In this document: positions 37,137-50,173 of the stretch, one piece after another | How the letters are laid out: each line of letters starts with the position of its first letter | Numbering within the stretch: the stretch's first letter is position 1 | DNA from: Melanocharis versteri | Lineage: Eukaryota > Chordata > Aves > Passeriformes > Melanocharitidae | Direction: 5' to 3' | DNA length: 64,000 nucleotides | NCBI GenBank assembly: GCA_013397845.1 | Contig: VZTG01003218.1 | Span: forward strand, 444,587-508,586 | Program-made: the position numbers and the translations under genes | The notes under the pieces: model-generated | What the model saw: the letters and a program-made list of their open reading frames with translations, nothing else | Told to the model about the DNA's origin: nothing | The model's database searches: none

Positions 37137-39799
37137 TCACACATCCTGCTCTATTGAGATATGTCATCAGACTGTGCTAAGACAAATTTTTGGAACTGCT
37201 AATTAAAATTCTACAACCACAGTGAGGCTGAGGAGGAAACAGATCACTACAGTTACCTTGTGGCATGCCAATACTTCCTTTTAATGATGATGCTTTTCAT
37301 TTTTAAATCCATGACATCACAGGCACTAATTAAATATCCTTTGGGCAGAAAGGAAGATGTTCTGCTCATTTTACTGATGGGTTAGCTGAAATGCAAAGCA
37401 GTTAATTCAAAGTGAAAAAGTAATAAAGTCAATACTGAAACTCACCACAGTTTTGTTTACTACCCTAAATCCTCACTATCCCAAAATAAAATAACAGCTG
37501 TAAAAACCTTGTGGCTACTTAATTTTTTCCTATACCTACATGGCAGGGTAAGGGATAGACAATTCCAAACAATGGTAATCCACAATAAAGCGTCCTTGAC
37601 ATCATATTCAGGTTTTGCATAGTGAGCTCTTCACCTAATAAATTTATTCCATTTCAACGGTTTGGGGAGTATCTTAGAAGGCTGGGTGTTTTTTGGTTTT
37701 ATGCCATCTTGATGATTCAGGTATTCAGCAGCTATGAGAAAGTTTAAAATAAGATAGTGCTATGCATTGATTTTCATATATGACAAACATACTTCTACAA
37801 CTCAGAAGGCTGACCTAACACTTTGCTACATATGGGTGAAGTGGCATCATGTTCCCCATAGGCTTTTCTGTTTATTTTTAACTGCTTTCCTACCAGATTA
37901 GTGAGCTGAACTAGCTCAAAAAGGATTCAGATAAGTGCCAGAGCTTTCAAACAAAAAGCCAGACGCAAAATGGTGATTTGTAAGTGCCTTTGAAAATATA
38001 AGTTTTTTGTACTTTTCACAGATACATGGCATTCTCTAGAATGATATTGCTCCAATATTTTTTTTTTAGATTCTGAATGTCATGCATTCTTTTATCCATT
38101 TTAGTAAATAGATTTTCTCTGATATGTTCTTTCAAGCTGAAATTGGTTCTAGTAGACACAGACACACTGGTAGGTAAAAGTAGACTATAAAAGATAACAT
38201 TCAGAATGTATTTCCCTTAACTCTCCATTAAAGCAAGTGAAGAAAGCAGGCGGATCTTCAGATAATATGCTATGTTCTGTGAATTGAAAAGAATCTGTCC
38301 TTATTGGAAGCAACTGAGAAACTCACACAATGAAATACAGTTCAGAGAGATTAAAGGGTCACATATGATGTCAAATCTATACTTTTAATGTTTGAATTAA
38401 ACAAAGTTTCTTTAAGTACAGTCATATAAAGTAAAGGTGAATCTGCAGAAACAATTGAACTGGGTCTGTTTTACAAATGCAATGTTTTCTAATGAAACTG
38501 AGGATTCAGGAAGGCAACCTTGAAATTAAAAGGATTTAGGAAAATACAAATACCAAGACTGGAAGTTCATTAGCTTTATCAGTCTCTTTGAGATAAGATT
38601 TATTTTTAACTTCTGCTAGTAGTGGGTCTGATGCCATTAGGAAAGCTGCAATTTAAAAGAAAAAAAAGAAAAAGAGCTCTTTCAAAAAGCTTCAAGAAAG
38701 CAGAGAAAAGCATGATTTATAGGGGTTAAGTAGTCCTTTAAAAGGTGTCTTTCGGAAAAGAGATAAAAAACTCTAATGACTGTGGAGTATATTACAAAAC
38801 TGTAATGAAGCGTGTAAGGGGCAAGAACCTGTAATAAAAATAGTATGCTGGGTTCATCTGTTGAAAACATTCCAGAATGGTCGAAATTATGATTCACTTG
38901 GTATGGGAGAAAAAAAAAAAAAAGAAGAAGAAAATGTGCGGAAAAAAATATTTTGAACATACTTTCTCATTCCAGTATGGTATAATGGCTTTATTTCATT
39001 TTGTTACTAAGACTATTTCATATCTTATTAAATGTTTTACAATAGAGAGTGAGAGCGTTCACAGTAACCTTACAATTTTGATGCATCTCTTTTACTTTAT
39101 ACAGCAGCAGATATGGTTTAGCAGTCCTTCACAATTCAGTCCCCCAAACCGAATGAGTGTGGCAATCCACTAGAATCCTTAATTATCTTTAAAAATGCTT
39201 TGTTATATCTCATTATCTGCATGTGTCTCCCTATCTCTATTTTGAGCTCCTTGATCTTTCATTTAAAGGGTGAGATCCAACTTTAACTACCAAGGATATA
39301 GCCTTTCAAACCCACATATTTTGTCTTCTATATTCTTACAAGTATATTCATACTGCAGGGAGCAGTTTGGAAGATCTTAGCCTTTTTGTTTTTTAGATCT
39401 GCCATGTAAAATAGCTCTTATTTTAATCTTTTCCCTGCAAAAGTATAGGGTCTGTGCTTAAATTATTGTGACGCTAACCCATTATCATATATTTTGTAGC
39501 CTTACAGAGTATGCAGCAAAGTATTCTGCTCTTCTGAGAACACTTTGCTATTTTTATGAGAAGTACTGATGGTCTGAATTTAGTTGCAAAGGTCACTGAT
39601 TCACAGATTGCAAAATTGTTAAGTCTAGTAACAGTAGGAAAAGTATGCTGTTACTGTGTAAATGTCAAGTCAGCTGCCGTTGGGATAAAAACCACGAACA
39701 TAACCAAAGATCTCTGTATGGATGTAAAAGAAACAGATAAGAAGACATTTCTTGTGATTTCTGCACTAAGGAACAAGAATCAGTATGAAGCGCTAATTT
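37137..39799. other. AT-rich noncoding DNA
   Basis: No gene or transposon was recognised. An A14 tract followed by GAAGAAGAAAA lies at 38910-38932. The 39556-39852 open frame (98 codons) runs into the following CR1 and has no recognised domain. Confidence 0.6.
38910..38934. repeat. A-rich tract
   Basis: Fourteen A followed by GAAGAAG and AAAA. Confidence 0.8.
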
Positions 39800-40628
39800 C
39801 AGTGGCTAGACAGTATCATCCTTGGGCCAGTTCTCTTCAACATCTTCATTAACAACCTGGACACAGGACTTGAAGGAATACTAAGTAAGTGCTAAGTTCC
39901 CAAAACCACTAAATTGGGAGGAGCTGTCAACTAACTCCCTTGAGGGCAGAGAGGCCCTGCAGAAAGACCTTGACAAACGAGAGACAGGCAATCACCAACC
40001 ATACGAAGTTTAAAAGGGCAAGTGCCATGTTCAGCACCTGGGACAGGGCAATCCTGGTTGCATGTATAGACTAGGGAACAAGAGGCTGGAGGGCAGCACT
40101 GCAGAAAGGGACCTGGGGGTCCTGGTGGATGGCAAGTTGACCATGAGTCAGCAGTGCCCTGGCAGCCAGGAGGGCCAAGCGTGTCCTGGAGGGCATCAGG
40201 CACAGCATCGCCAGCCGGGCAAGGGAGGGGATTGTCCTGCTCTGCTCTGTGCTGGGGCGGCCTCACCTGGAGTACTGGGGACAGTTTATGGTGCCACAAC
40301 AACAACAAAAAAAGGCATTAAGCTGTTAAAGAGCATCCAAATGAGGGCTTTCAGGACAGCACTCAAGGAAATGGCATGAAGCTGAGTCAGAGGAGGTTTC
40401 GGTTGGATATCAGGAAAATATATTTTATCCAGAGGATGGTTGGGCACCTGAAGAGGCTGCCCAGGGAAGTGACCACAGCATCAAGCCTGTCTGAGTTCAA
40501 GAAGCATTTGGACAATGCTCTCAGGCACATGGTGTGATTCTTGAGAATGGTCCGGTGCAGAGACAGGAGTTGGACTCAATGATCCTGATGGGCCCCTTCT
40601 AACTCAGTTGATTCTATGATTCTGTCAT
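39800..40628 (+). mobile_element. CR1 LINE, longest copy (RT C-terminus to 3' end)
   Basis: A plus-strand CR1 of about 830 bp. In order it shows 'ccttgggccagttctcttca', 'aacatcttcattaacaacct', 'cagagaggccctgcagaaag', 'gggacctgggggtcctggtg', 'gccaagcgtgtcctggaggg', 'cggcctcacctggagtactg', 'ggttggatatcaggaaaata', 'aggctgcccagggaagtgac', 'gagttggactcaatgatcct' and 'tgattctatgattctgtcat'. At the RT active site (about 39898-39920) the codons equivalent to Asp-Asp read Lys-Pro, so the catalytic pair is gone. A short CAACAACAAC plus A tract interrupts it near 40300. It differs in subfamily-like details (TGATGGGCCCCTTCTAACTC tail) from the other copies. The GC-rich frames 39931-40308 (minus) and 40062-40379 are shadows. 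Confidence 0.93.
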
Positions 40629-41034
40629 GGCCACTGAAGGTATATTGCTTTATCTCACCAGATTTTGATCTACTATTGTTGGTCAGAACTTGTCACTAGT
40701 GATATTCTGTAGCATATACTGGGTAGTGATATTTATCACAAAAGACAAAATGGCTTTTCTCAACAGAAATTTGAACACACACCCTATAATCCTGAAAAAA
40801 TCTTTTCCTTGAAACAGCACTGTCTTATGCCAAGCATTCCTCCCAGAGCTTAAGGAGAAAGAAGGCAAAATGAGGAGACATATTACAATGAAATATTGTA
40901 GATTTTCCGGTTCTTTAGCAATATGTTTGTACTTCCACTATCCTTTTATAAAAAATCATGGTTCTGTACAGCATGCAATTTTCTAGCAAGACACATTTTT
41001 GCAACTGAGCCCATCAGTCTCTGTGAGAATATAT
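40629..41034. other. Spacer, nothing recognised
   Basis: Unique-looking AT-rich DNA between a CR1 copy and an LTR-like block, with no gene recognised. Confidence 0.6.
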
Positions 41035-41325
41035 TTTAAAAAGCGCAAAACAGTGAACAGGCAGCGACAAGTGAGGGGAAAAAAAAGTAAGAGAGACAGC
41101 TCTATGATACTAAGGTGGGAGAAGAAGGTGGAGGAGTTGCTCCAGTTGACAGAGCAGAGAATCCCCCACAGTCCCTGGAGGACATCATACTGAAGGTCCC
41201 TGCAGCCCCTGGAGAACCGTGGAGGAACAGATACCTACACTGCAGCCCATGGAGGGCTCCATGCCACAGCAGGTGGATGTGCCTTGAAGGAAGCTGCAGC
41301 TGGTGGAGGGAGGACCAGAAAGCCG
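41035..41325 (+). mobile_element. Endogenous-retrovirus LTR-like fragment
   Basis: A block of GC-rich, purine-biased sequence with repeated 'cagcccatggagg' and 'ggagg..cagaa' style units resembles a dispersed avian ERV long terminal repeat that I remember, possibly ERVL-type. Matching pieces in order are 'aacaggcagcgacaagtgag', 'gagagacagctctatgat', 'gagaagaaggtggaggag', 'agcagagaatcccccac', 'cctgcagcccctggag' and 'agcaggtggatgtgcc'. No retroviral gag, pol or env reading frame, primer-binding site or second LTR was seen, so this would be a solo and truncated LTR. Overlapping open frames at 40999-41370 on both strands are shadows. The family name is uncertain, and another class of dispersed repeat is possible. 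Confidence 0.45.
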
Positions 41326-42739
41326 TCCTTGACCTTTAGCACATAGTGGAAGGGTACGTGCAAGTGTCAAAGAGCTGCTAACTCTAATCTACTCTTTTTC
41401 CAGTTATTGTCATGGGTAAGTAAGAAGACAATATAGAAATTAGAAGCCTAAATACTTTAGCTTGAGGCTCCCATTCTCCCTGCCCTCCCTCCACCCCCCT
41501 TCAAAATTTAGTTTTATATGAAATAAAATTCAATATAAAGTACTCAAGGCTTGATGCTCAGGCTTTACAGAAAATAGGAGTGCAAACAACTCCTGTCACT
41601 GCACTTTTTTTTCTTTTCACAAAACTAGAAAAATAAAATTACTGTTTTCTAAGAACTTACGGAAATCAATTGGTAGAGGTGGTGAGAATGAAGAGGATAA
41701 TTAATCTGAAATGAGAATATAATTTAGGTACCTCAGTTGTGTACAAGTTCTTTACTAGGAACTCTAGACTTTTAAACAGACTTAGGACACAATAGTTATC
41801 TCTGGCAATATTTTAGTATGTGTAGTACATTCATCTTTAAATAGCTCTATCTGTTTTATAGTTATGACTTACATTTTAAATTTTATTTGGAAAGAAATAT
41901 TTGTGATTCAGATCATCTACAATTCTGAAGCATTCCAGTTGTTGACAGTTTTTGCTGTCTCCTGAGGGCAAGAAAATAGGCTTTGTACCAATACTGAAAC
42001 AAACTAGTTGGAAAAAACTATTTTTCTTTGTTCTTTTCTGTCTATTCTAACAGGCACAGCAGCAAAATCACTGCTATGAGTCTGAGTTGCCCGACCACTC
42101 ATGGATGGCAAACTTGTAGTGGCTAGTATTTTATTTGCACACATTTCTGATGCTGGTTGTTAACTGTTGTGCAGAAGGATCTGTAAACTATTTTCACAGG
42201 AGGACACTCCTGAATTGCTTCATTTGTTTCTGAACCAGAGAACTAAGTTGGCACTGAATTTCTGAGATCTTGCTGTGCTAGCCCCCAAACTCCTTTCCTT
42301 AAAATGAACTTTACTTTAAACCAAAACACTTCATTACTTCATGATATAATCCTGTTGTTCTTGATGTTCAGGGTATGGTTTTATAACCACAATAACATAT
42401 TCCAGTAAGCAAGTATAACATCTGTCTTAAGTTGTATACATCACTTGGCTTTGGTTCATGGATCATAACATCTTCAAGGAATGTCATTTACGGTAAATAT
42501 ACAGGGTGGGGTAACTGGACACGGGTTTAGGATTCTTTCTCAAATTAATATTGCTTTGAAATTTAGCTCTTGTTATTTCAAGTGTGCCTTTATTAAAGCA
42601 ATCGACTATTTATTACCTGTACCACAATGAAGAACAATAAACAGTAGCTGACCATCACACAACAATTCTAGTAAAAATAGTGGTCTGATCCCCCAGAGAT
42701 TCACAGGGGGCTGTAATAAAGCCACAGTTCTCCAGGCAT
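41326..42739. other. AT-rich noncoding DNA
   Basis: No gene or transposon was recognised. A C-rich patch (about 41470-41500) is present. Confidence 0.6.
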
Positions 42740-43113
42740 CTTCTCAGCCTGGAGAAGAGCAGACTGTGGCGAGATGTTATAGCAGCCCTCCCGTATCTGC
42801 AGGCAGCCTACTAGAAAGAGGAAGATGGGCTTTACACAAGGGCATGCAGTGATAGGAAAAGTGTTAATGGCTTTAAAACCTGAAGAGTATGTTTAGTTTG
42901 GATATTGGAAAGAAATTCTTTATCATGAGGGTTGTGAGACACTGGAATGTGTTGTGGATGACCCATTCCTGGAAGTGTTCAAGGCCGGGTTGAATGGGGC
43001 TTTGAGCTTAACACAGTCTAGTGGAAGGTGTTCCTGCCAATGACAGGATGGTTGTAATTTAGGGGAACTTTAAGGTCCCTTCCAACCTAAACCATTCTAT
43101 TATTCTATGATAG
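42740..43113 (+). mobile_element. CR1 LINE fragment, 3' tail with intact terminus
   Basis: A plus-strand CR1: 'tctcagcctggagaagagca', 'gggcatgcagtgataggaaa', 'ttggatattggaaagaaatt', 'ctttatcatgagggttgtga', 'gacccattcctggaagtgtt', 'aaggtcccttccaacctaaa' and the terminal 'ccattctattattctatgat'. It is 5' truncated just inside the end of ORF2 and keeps a clear 3' terminus. Confidence 0.93.
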
Positions 43114-43325
43114 TATTCATACTGTGCAGTAGCAGTAAGTAGTTTAAGATAGAAATAGTAACAGACAGTATTGATTCTGAGAAACCACAATCCAATGAGC
43201 TTAACTGTTTTGGCCTCACATATATGTTCAATTTAGCATTATTATTATTTCTAGTAACAGTCCTGGCACTTAAATGTCATATATACAAGAGTTTTATAAT
43301 TTTTGAGAGTTCCATCATTTGGGAA

Positions 43326-43343
43326 CTTCTTTTTCTTTCTTTT

Positions 43344-43390
<47 letters not shown>
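43326..43390 (+). repeat. (CTTT)n microsatellite
   Basis: About 15 CTTT units, with the first few interrupted by extra T. It is a pure polypyrimidine tract and a likely length-polymorphic locus. Confidence 0.95.
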
Positions 43391-46300
43391 ACTTTGATAT
43401 TAATTTACAAACTGTGAAGTAGTTACAGTTAATGACTCTTCCCTAAATATCATTTTGAAATATAAAAATGGATAAATAACAAAATTGTGAAGATAGAGCA
43501 TTTCACAGTGATTTTAAAGTGAGAATTAGAGTTAGACATTGAAAATTCAAAAATACAAAATTAAAATTATGGAATGGATGTTTTTAAGGGATTTTCTTTG
43601 TATTTCTGTGATATAGACTATGATCTCAATTTTTACAGAACATACCTTCTGAAAATACATACTGAATGTTACTGCTTTACAAATATAATTACAAAATACA
43701 AAAATATTTCCAAAACGAGAAAATTGATTTGTGCAGATAAAAATATAATATTCTAAAGATTCAACATCCAGTACAAAGGATTGCCCTTACACAGTAAGCT
43801 TTATGGAGATTTCTAGTCTCACACAAACATAGAAGGGTTTTTCAACTGACTAGAAAATCTTTAAAAGCAAATTTATCTTTGAAAAAAAGATAAATAAAAA
43901 TCAGAAAATCATATACATCTACACTTACTATATGTTGGTTACTAAATACAAATCTGTTGTGTGGGTGAGTACACTTTCCATTCACATACACTGACACACC
44001 TCTTCCCCCTGCAAACTGATGTGTGATTTTGGGTTTCAAAGAAGGGACTTTCTTTTTTCTGTTCAATAGGTTTTGGTTCTCAAAGTCAAGGGGTATTCTT
44101 CCTGGATCTGAAGGTAATAAAATTAATGAAATATTTGGTAAAAACTCTCCAAACTACATCTTCTTGTGAACCATTTAGTCTAACTTGGGCTGCTTACATA
44201 CAATGTTTTTTCTAAGCATTATGGCAACTAAAGAATAAATGTCAATGACAGATCGTCTTTTGCAGGAAGACATCCATGGCATGTTTAGTACACATGTATG
44301 GTATGCATTTTTTACTAAAGGATTTTTTTCATGAAATCTCTCTATATTTAATTTTTCCTATCATTTAAATCTGGATTCATTAAAACATGAAAAATCTCTC
44401 ATCAAAACCAACACCTTGCTTTCCAAATATCAGCTATCACAAATATATTTGGTTTCTGTCTAGATAATACCAATCAGTATAGATAAATTGTAGGTATAAG
44501 CTTGAAAATTGATTCTCTTTTATCAGAGTTTATATTTTTTGTGGATATCATTCTTATACAAACATAGTTAAATTTAATATAATAATAATAATTGTTTCTA
44601 GAGGTGTTGACTGCTAATAAGATAAGAAATCTACCTAAGCTCACTTGCTTTACAAGAGCCTTGTGACAAGTGGAATATAGGCAACAACATGGTGAGAAAC
44701 CCATTCAAAAATTACAAACTGAATAGCTTATCATGACTGGATTTAATGAACTGAGAAAATTCTTAAGTGTTATTAGTAAAAACACAGTTTGATTAATCAG
44801 ATTTCAACTGAAGAAAGAACTTGAATGTTTGTTCATTCGTTAGATTTCTGGAGGTTGATACTGGAAGCATAATCACTACAAATACAGTGAAAGAAATATA
44901 TATTGATTCTTCAGCCCCATAAAAATGCCCAATAGAGGCTTTGTTTGTAAGAGGTATGTAATAAATACACACTTAATTAAATTACAGACACACACTTTTT
45001 AATGGACAAATCATAAATTTACCCTCGAAAATCAGTACATCAATCATAATAGAAATTATATGAGCAATAAATGAAATTGCAAGCTGGTTTTAATTAAAAG
45101 GTAACAGTGCAAATATGTCATGTGTACTTTTTCAAGATCATATTGCAGTGCTTCTGCCAACTAGAAATACTATCAGAAAAGCTGAAAATAAACGCCTTTC
45201 ATTGCACTTAGTTTAACTACAGCAGTTTTCACAAGAAGCAAATAACCAGCAGAATATCGAAGTTCCTAGCAGGCCTTCTGGATTAGTACTTGCAAGTTAC
45301 TAAAACGTATGAACCATTGTATAATTTAAAGTAATTTGGTATGAAAAAATATGTTGAGCATATATGGTACCCTGTCCATAATTTCTAGCTTGCAAAATAA
45401 GAAAATAGCCATTATTATAAATATGCAAATTACAGCATATGCAACATCTACACAAAGTATGCACCATAAATTCAGGTAGAAATTACAATATATTAAAAGG
45501 CTGATAACTGAAGAGAAAAGAACAGAGGCTGGGCTGCAGCATGCCACTACAATTCTTTGTCTTCATCTGACAGAACTCTATTGAGCTGGAAAATTCATTT
45601 TAACCTTAGTTTAAGTAGTGACTAAGAGCACATACATTTAAATAACCTTCTCCAGGTCTTTCCATTTCATCTATTTTCTTTTAGAATAGGGAGAACTTAA
45701 TGCTACAGACTGCAGAGGCACTACATAGTGACTAAAGGAACTTGCCTATCAATTGCTTAAAGGTAAGTGGTTTTCCCACCATCCTTCTTCCCTTTTCCTT
45801 TGGAAAATCAAAAATGTTTTCATCAGAAACAGGAAGGTCATCTATCACAATATCCAATATCCTATGAATTATGTAGAATAAATATTGTTCTCCATAATGT
45901 CCTTATTCTACCCTTTTAAAAACTTGACTTTCAGTTGGAAAATTTGGTTATTTAATCTTGGATATTTAGACTCAGTGGAAATTAAGTTCTCAACTTTTCA
46001 ATAGTAAACTGTTACGAATTTACTGTGAGGATTGCTTCTTCAGCAATATGTTTTAAAAGTTACCGCCAAAAGATAGTAGTGAAATTTGGAGCATAGGAAA
46101 AGTCTGTAACAAATTTAAAGAAACTGACCTGATTTGTACAATAATGTACAGACACAGATATATATACATAAATAAATATTAGTATTTTATTCCTGTAACC
46201 AAACCATCTTGCACAATTTAAGTTGTTTAAAACCATAGAAATATTACAAGTAATAGTTTCAATTACAACTCATAGAAGAAAACACTGCTACTTAGCACAG

Positions 46301-46458
46301 AAAATCATATTAGAAAAAATATTTGGACCAAGATATTTTCAGAAGCAATATAGTTTCAAATATACTCGGATACTTTCTACTCCTTAAACTGCCATGAGCT
46401 ACCCTTACATTGTGGAAGATAAGTGAAAAGGTGGCAACTGAATAAAATGTTTCACTTG

Positions 46459-46543
46459 ATTGTTTGTTTGTGAGTTTGAGTTTTTAATTTTTTAAATTTT
46501 ATTTTCTTTGGGTTTTTTTTGTTTTGTTTTTTGGGTTTTTTTT
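46459..46543. repeat. T-rich (TTTG/TTTTGGG) low-complexity tract
   Basis: About 85 bp of T with scattered G, including TGTTTGTTTG and GGGTTTTTTTTGTTTTG. Confidence 0.75.
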
Positions 46544-47513
46544 AACACAAGACATATTTATAATTTATGATGTTAATTAACCCTATCAGAAGATATTTAG
46601 GTTTTGATTTGGGAAGTATGTAAAATTCACAATGGTTTTTATAGTAGTTAGTGCCTAGAATGTAACATGAAATAACTATCTGGAAACACATTTTTAATTT
46701 CAGTTTTTCTAAAATAAACTAATTCACAGAAAGGCATGTTTCAACCTTGAAATATAGGTACAAGTTACTAGCTGGGCATTTTCGTTACCATAGCTCTAAA
46801 TATGATCTGATTTGGTGGAAACCCTATTAAAGAGAATGCTGTTTCAGAATCTTTGGTTTCCATAGGACACTATAATCTAGAATTCTAGGAAAAAACCTCA
46901 CTGAAATTAAAATTCTCATCTTTTTCAGATGTGACCAAGTAATCACTGTACTCCTTTGTTTCTAGATACCTGGGACTAACTATTTATTTACAGTAGAATT
47001 CTTTACTTGCTTTGAATTATTTAATTGCTTTGTAAATGTGGCGATTTTTTCTAAATATTTTGACTTTTCTGAAGAATACTGAAAACCAAAATCTATGACA
47101 ATCAGTATCAGAGCATTGCAAATTAATTCGCTGGGAAAAAGAACTAGATAGTAGATGAGGAGATGCACTTTTTTTTCAAGTCTAGGTTCTGATAGTGGGG
47201 TAACTGCCCTTCGAGCAAGATTGCAGAAATAAACATATGAGCATTTTGCTCTCAAAAGTCAGATGAGAAGCTCTGGTTTGATAAATTATGAGTGTGTTCT
47301 GGGATTCTGGAAATAATACAAAATGGTCTTTGATAAATTGTGGCAGAAATAGTGGAGAAATATAATGGAAATACTCTTTTATTTGGTGAGTTTGTTTTCT
47401 ATAGATAACAACATAAATGCTTTATAATATTGTACAAATGAAAGAGAAATCAATTGGACCATTTCTGGAAATTTTTGACAGTGTTCCAAAAAAAAAGTTA
47501 TGCAAATACTAGC

Positions 47514-47530
47514 AAAAAAAAAAAAAAAAA
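47514..47530. repeat. A17 tract
   Basis: Seventeen consecutive A, preceded by unrelated AT-rich DNA. No retroposon body was recognised. Confidence 0.85.
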
Positions 47531-50109
47531 GAAAGCTTATCCAAAAAGCATTAAATTATAGATTGTAAAGGCTATTAAAAATGCAAAAATTGCCAATGGG
47601 AAGCTAGTAAGTGGCTAAACATGTATCCACAGGGTACATGTCTCTAAAGAAATACTCCAATACTAAAAGCCATTAATTCTTTATATCATAATCTTATCGT
47701 TTTTCATATTTTAAATTTGAATGAAAAACATAATTAAGGACTCTATACATATATCTCAGATTCATCTTACATATAAAGCAAATATTTTTTCACTGGTTTT
47801 CTTTAAGTTCTGCTGACTGCATTGCATATTTATTTGCATGTTTTTTTGCTTCTTTCTGCTGTCAATACTGTGCAATTTGTGCCATCTACGAAGAGTATGA
47901 TTTCTCTCACCTAAGTAAATGTATTCAATCTTTAGGGTTCCTTTGCATTAAATTGACAGAAAAGTAATTGATTTGTTCCACCTGACATTGATTCTTTTGG
48001 TAAAGGTCACATTGAGAAAACTTTTTTGTGCTAGGATTCAACTCAAGGGTTGAAATAATTGAGAAGACTGGTAGGCGCTGGAGCATGGAGAGCCCTTCAG
48101 CCTCTGTGGATATATATTACAGAATAAAATTATCAACTTTCTAAACTTTATTGACTGTACTGAACAGAATTCTGACTATAATCTGTTTCACATGCAGACA
48201 TCCGCTTTAAAGACACACGGTAAGATGAATCTCACCTTATGTTCTGTGCAGGTATTTGTATTTCTATTGACTATTTAGGAAATCTAGATGAATTTCAGAT
48301 GTCTAAAGTTAGGTGCGACAAAGCCCATTCTCAACACCTAGAAACCCTTCTCTATAAACTGCAAAACACACAATGCTGCAGTTCTGTAAAATTTGCCAAA
48401 GCAATGACTATAACATTAACTGTGCAAAATACATGCACATAGGTATTGTTCAAGATATTCACAACATATTCTTCACATAGGAAGATTTGAAGACACATCT
48501 TTTACCTTTTCAGTGAATAAAACCCTCAAAATATACTATGTTTTTGAATTTAGCACTCTTCCTGTAACAATTATTTAACTTTGCATGACTGAATTAAAAA
48601 TCATCAAATTCAGAGAAAGATTGGTAAAGCCAGATAGGAAAGAAAATCAGAAATTGGTTACTCAGAGTGTGAGTAGGAAGACAGGGAAAGATTTTTAAAA
48701 GAGTAAGCAAACTAAACAGAAGCAGTGACAATGAGAGAAATCCTGCAAATTTCCTGCGGGGATTATGTATTATTTAATCAGTGACAAAATTATAAGAGCC
48801 TGCACATTTGATGTCTCACCACGGGAACACAATAGCCATTGTGCATGCTCATAATTGCCAAAGTAACATGTCAAAGAGAAGGAAATACACAGAATAATGT
48901 AACTGAATAATAAGACTTTTTTAATAATTGAAATTCAGGTGGTGAATTATTCAAATAACCGTTTTTATATTGTAGAGCAGCAGACATAGACAATCTGGTA
49001 AACTGCATATATGTATCACTTGTACTCAGAAAATGATTTGCAGAAAACTACAGATTCTAGTTTTGATCAAAAGTTTCTGAATGTCACATAAGAAAGTATA
49101 AAAATGCAAATCAGAACATTTGGGTAAAGTACCAGGATCCAGGGATAAGAAATTTGTCAAGGCTGAAAAAGCACATCTGAATCCTCTCAAGCTCAGCCTA
49201 TGCTAACAAATTAACTATGAATCAGAGTTTTGTCTATTACTGAGGGCAACTCTGTGGAAAAACCTGCATTCATACTGTTAAACTATTAAACTCCCTTATG
49301 CTGCAGAACATCATGAATACATCCACAGTACCTTTTGGGGGTCACCCATAGTCAGTGTTAACTCCCCAGCTGTCATAAAATATGCTTTAGGAGATTGTAA
49401 CTGGCACGAGCTTTTCAGGGACCATTCCAGCAGACTAACAGAATATGAAATAGTGTCCAGGAACATTTCCAGGAGCTTTATTTAATAATATAGATGCAAC
49501 CAAAGGCTTCACTACTGATGCTGTTTACCATTCCATCTACTTTTTAACTCTTTACTTCAAGCTTAGCTAGCTTGCACAACTGTGCATTCAATAAACCTCT
49601 CTAGCTGGTCATTCCATGATTTCTCAGTCTGATGCCCTTGAATGTTAAATGTGTATCTTGCTCTCATTAATAGCTTTCCTTCTGGCATGCTGCTTCTCTG
49701 TACACTCGGGTATACTAATTGGAAACCACTTCCTATCTGTTACACCAGCTCATAATCCCAGGCTTACTTGTGAGGTGTGAAGTCTAAGGCATGGCTCAAG
49801 AAGGCTTCATTAGAAATGCCTCATAGTCCACTATATGATTTTCATTTTAAGTTGCTTAGCAACCTTTCTCTGGTATCAATGCCTGCGTACAGATTGACAA
49901 AAGGCTCTACAAAGGAAAAACAGATAATCAAGGAATGGGAGAGGTATCTGAAAGAAAATCTGCATGTAAAGGGATCCATTTATTAAACTTATTTTTGTGA
50001 ATATTTTCATGCCTGTTCATTTGTTCACTGATTATTAGTAGAAAAACAAAGATGCCATTGTGGTCTGTGCACCTCTGCAGCTTAAGATGATGCCAGGAAT
50101 AAATGAATT

Positions 50110-50173
50110 AAAAAAAAAAATAAAAACAAGAAAAAAGAAAAAGAAAAAAGAAAAAAAAGAGAAGAAGATAAAA
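50110..50173. repeat. A-rich / (GAAAA)n purine tract
   Basis: Sixty-odd bases of A with G interruptions every 5-8 bases, ending GAGAAGAAGATAAAA. The minus-strand open frame here is only a poly-Phe shadow. Confidence 0.85.

Noticed and set aside
39931..40379. GC-rich 125- and 105-codon frames on opposite strands
   Set aside because: Both lie within the CR1 element and are shadows of degenerate ORF2 and tail sequence.
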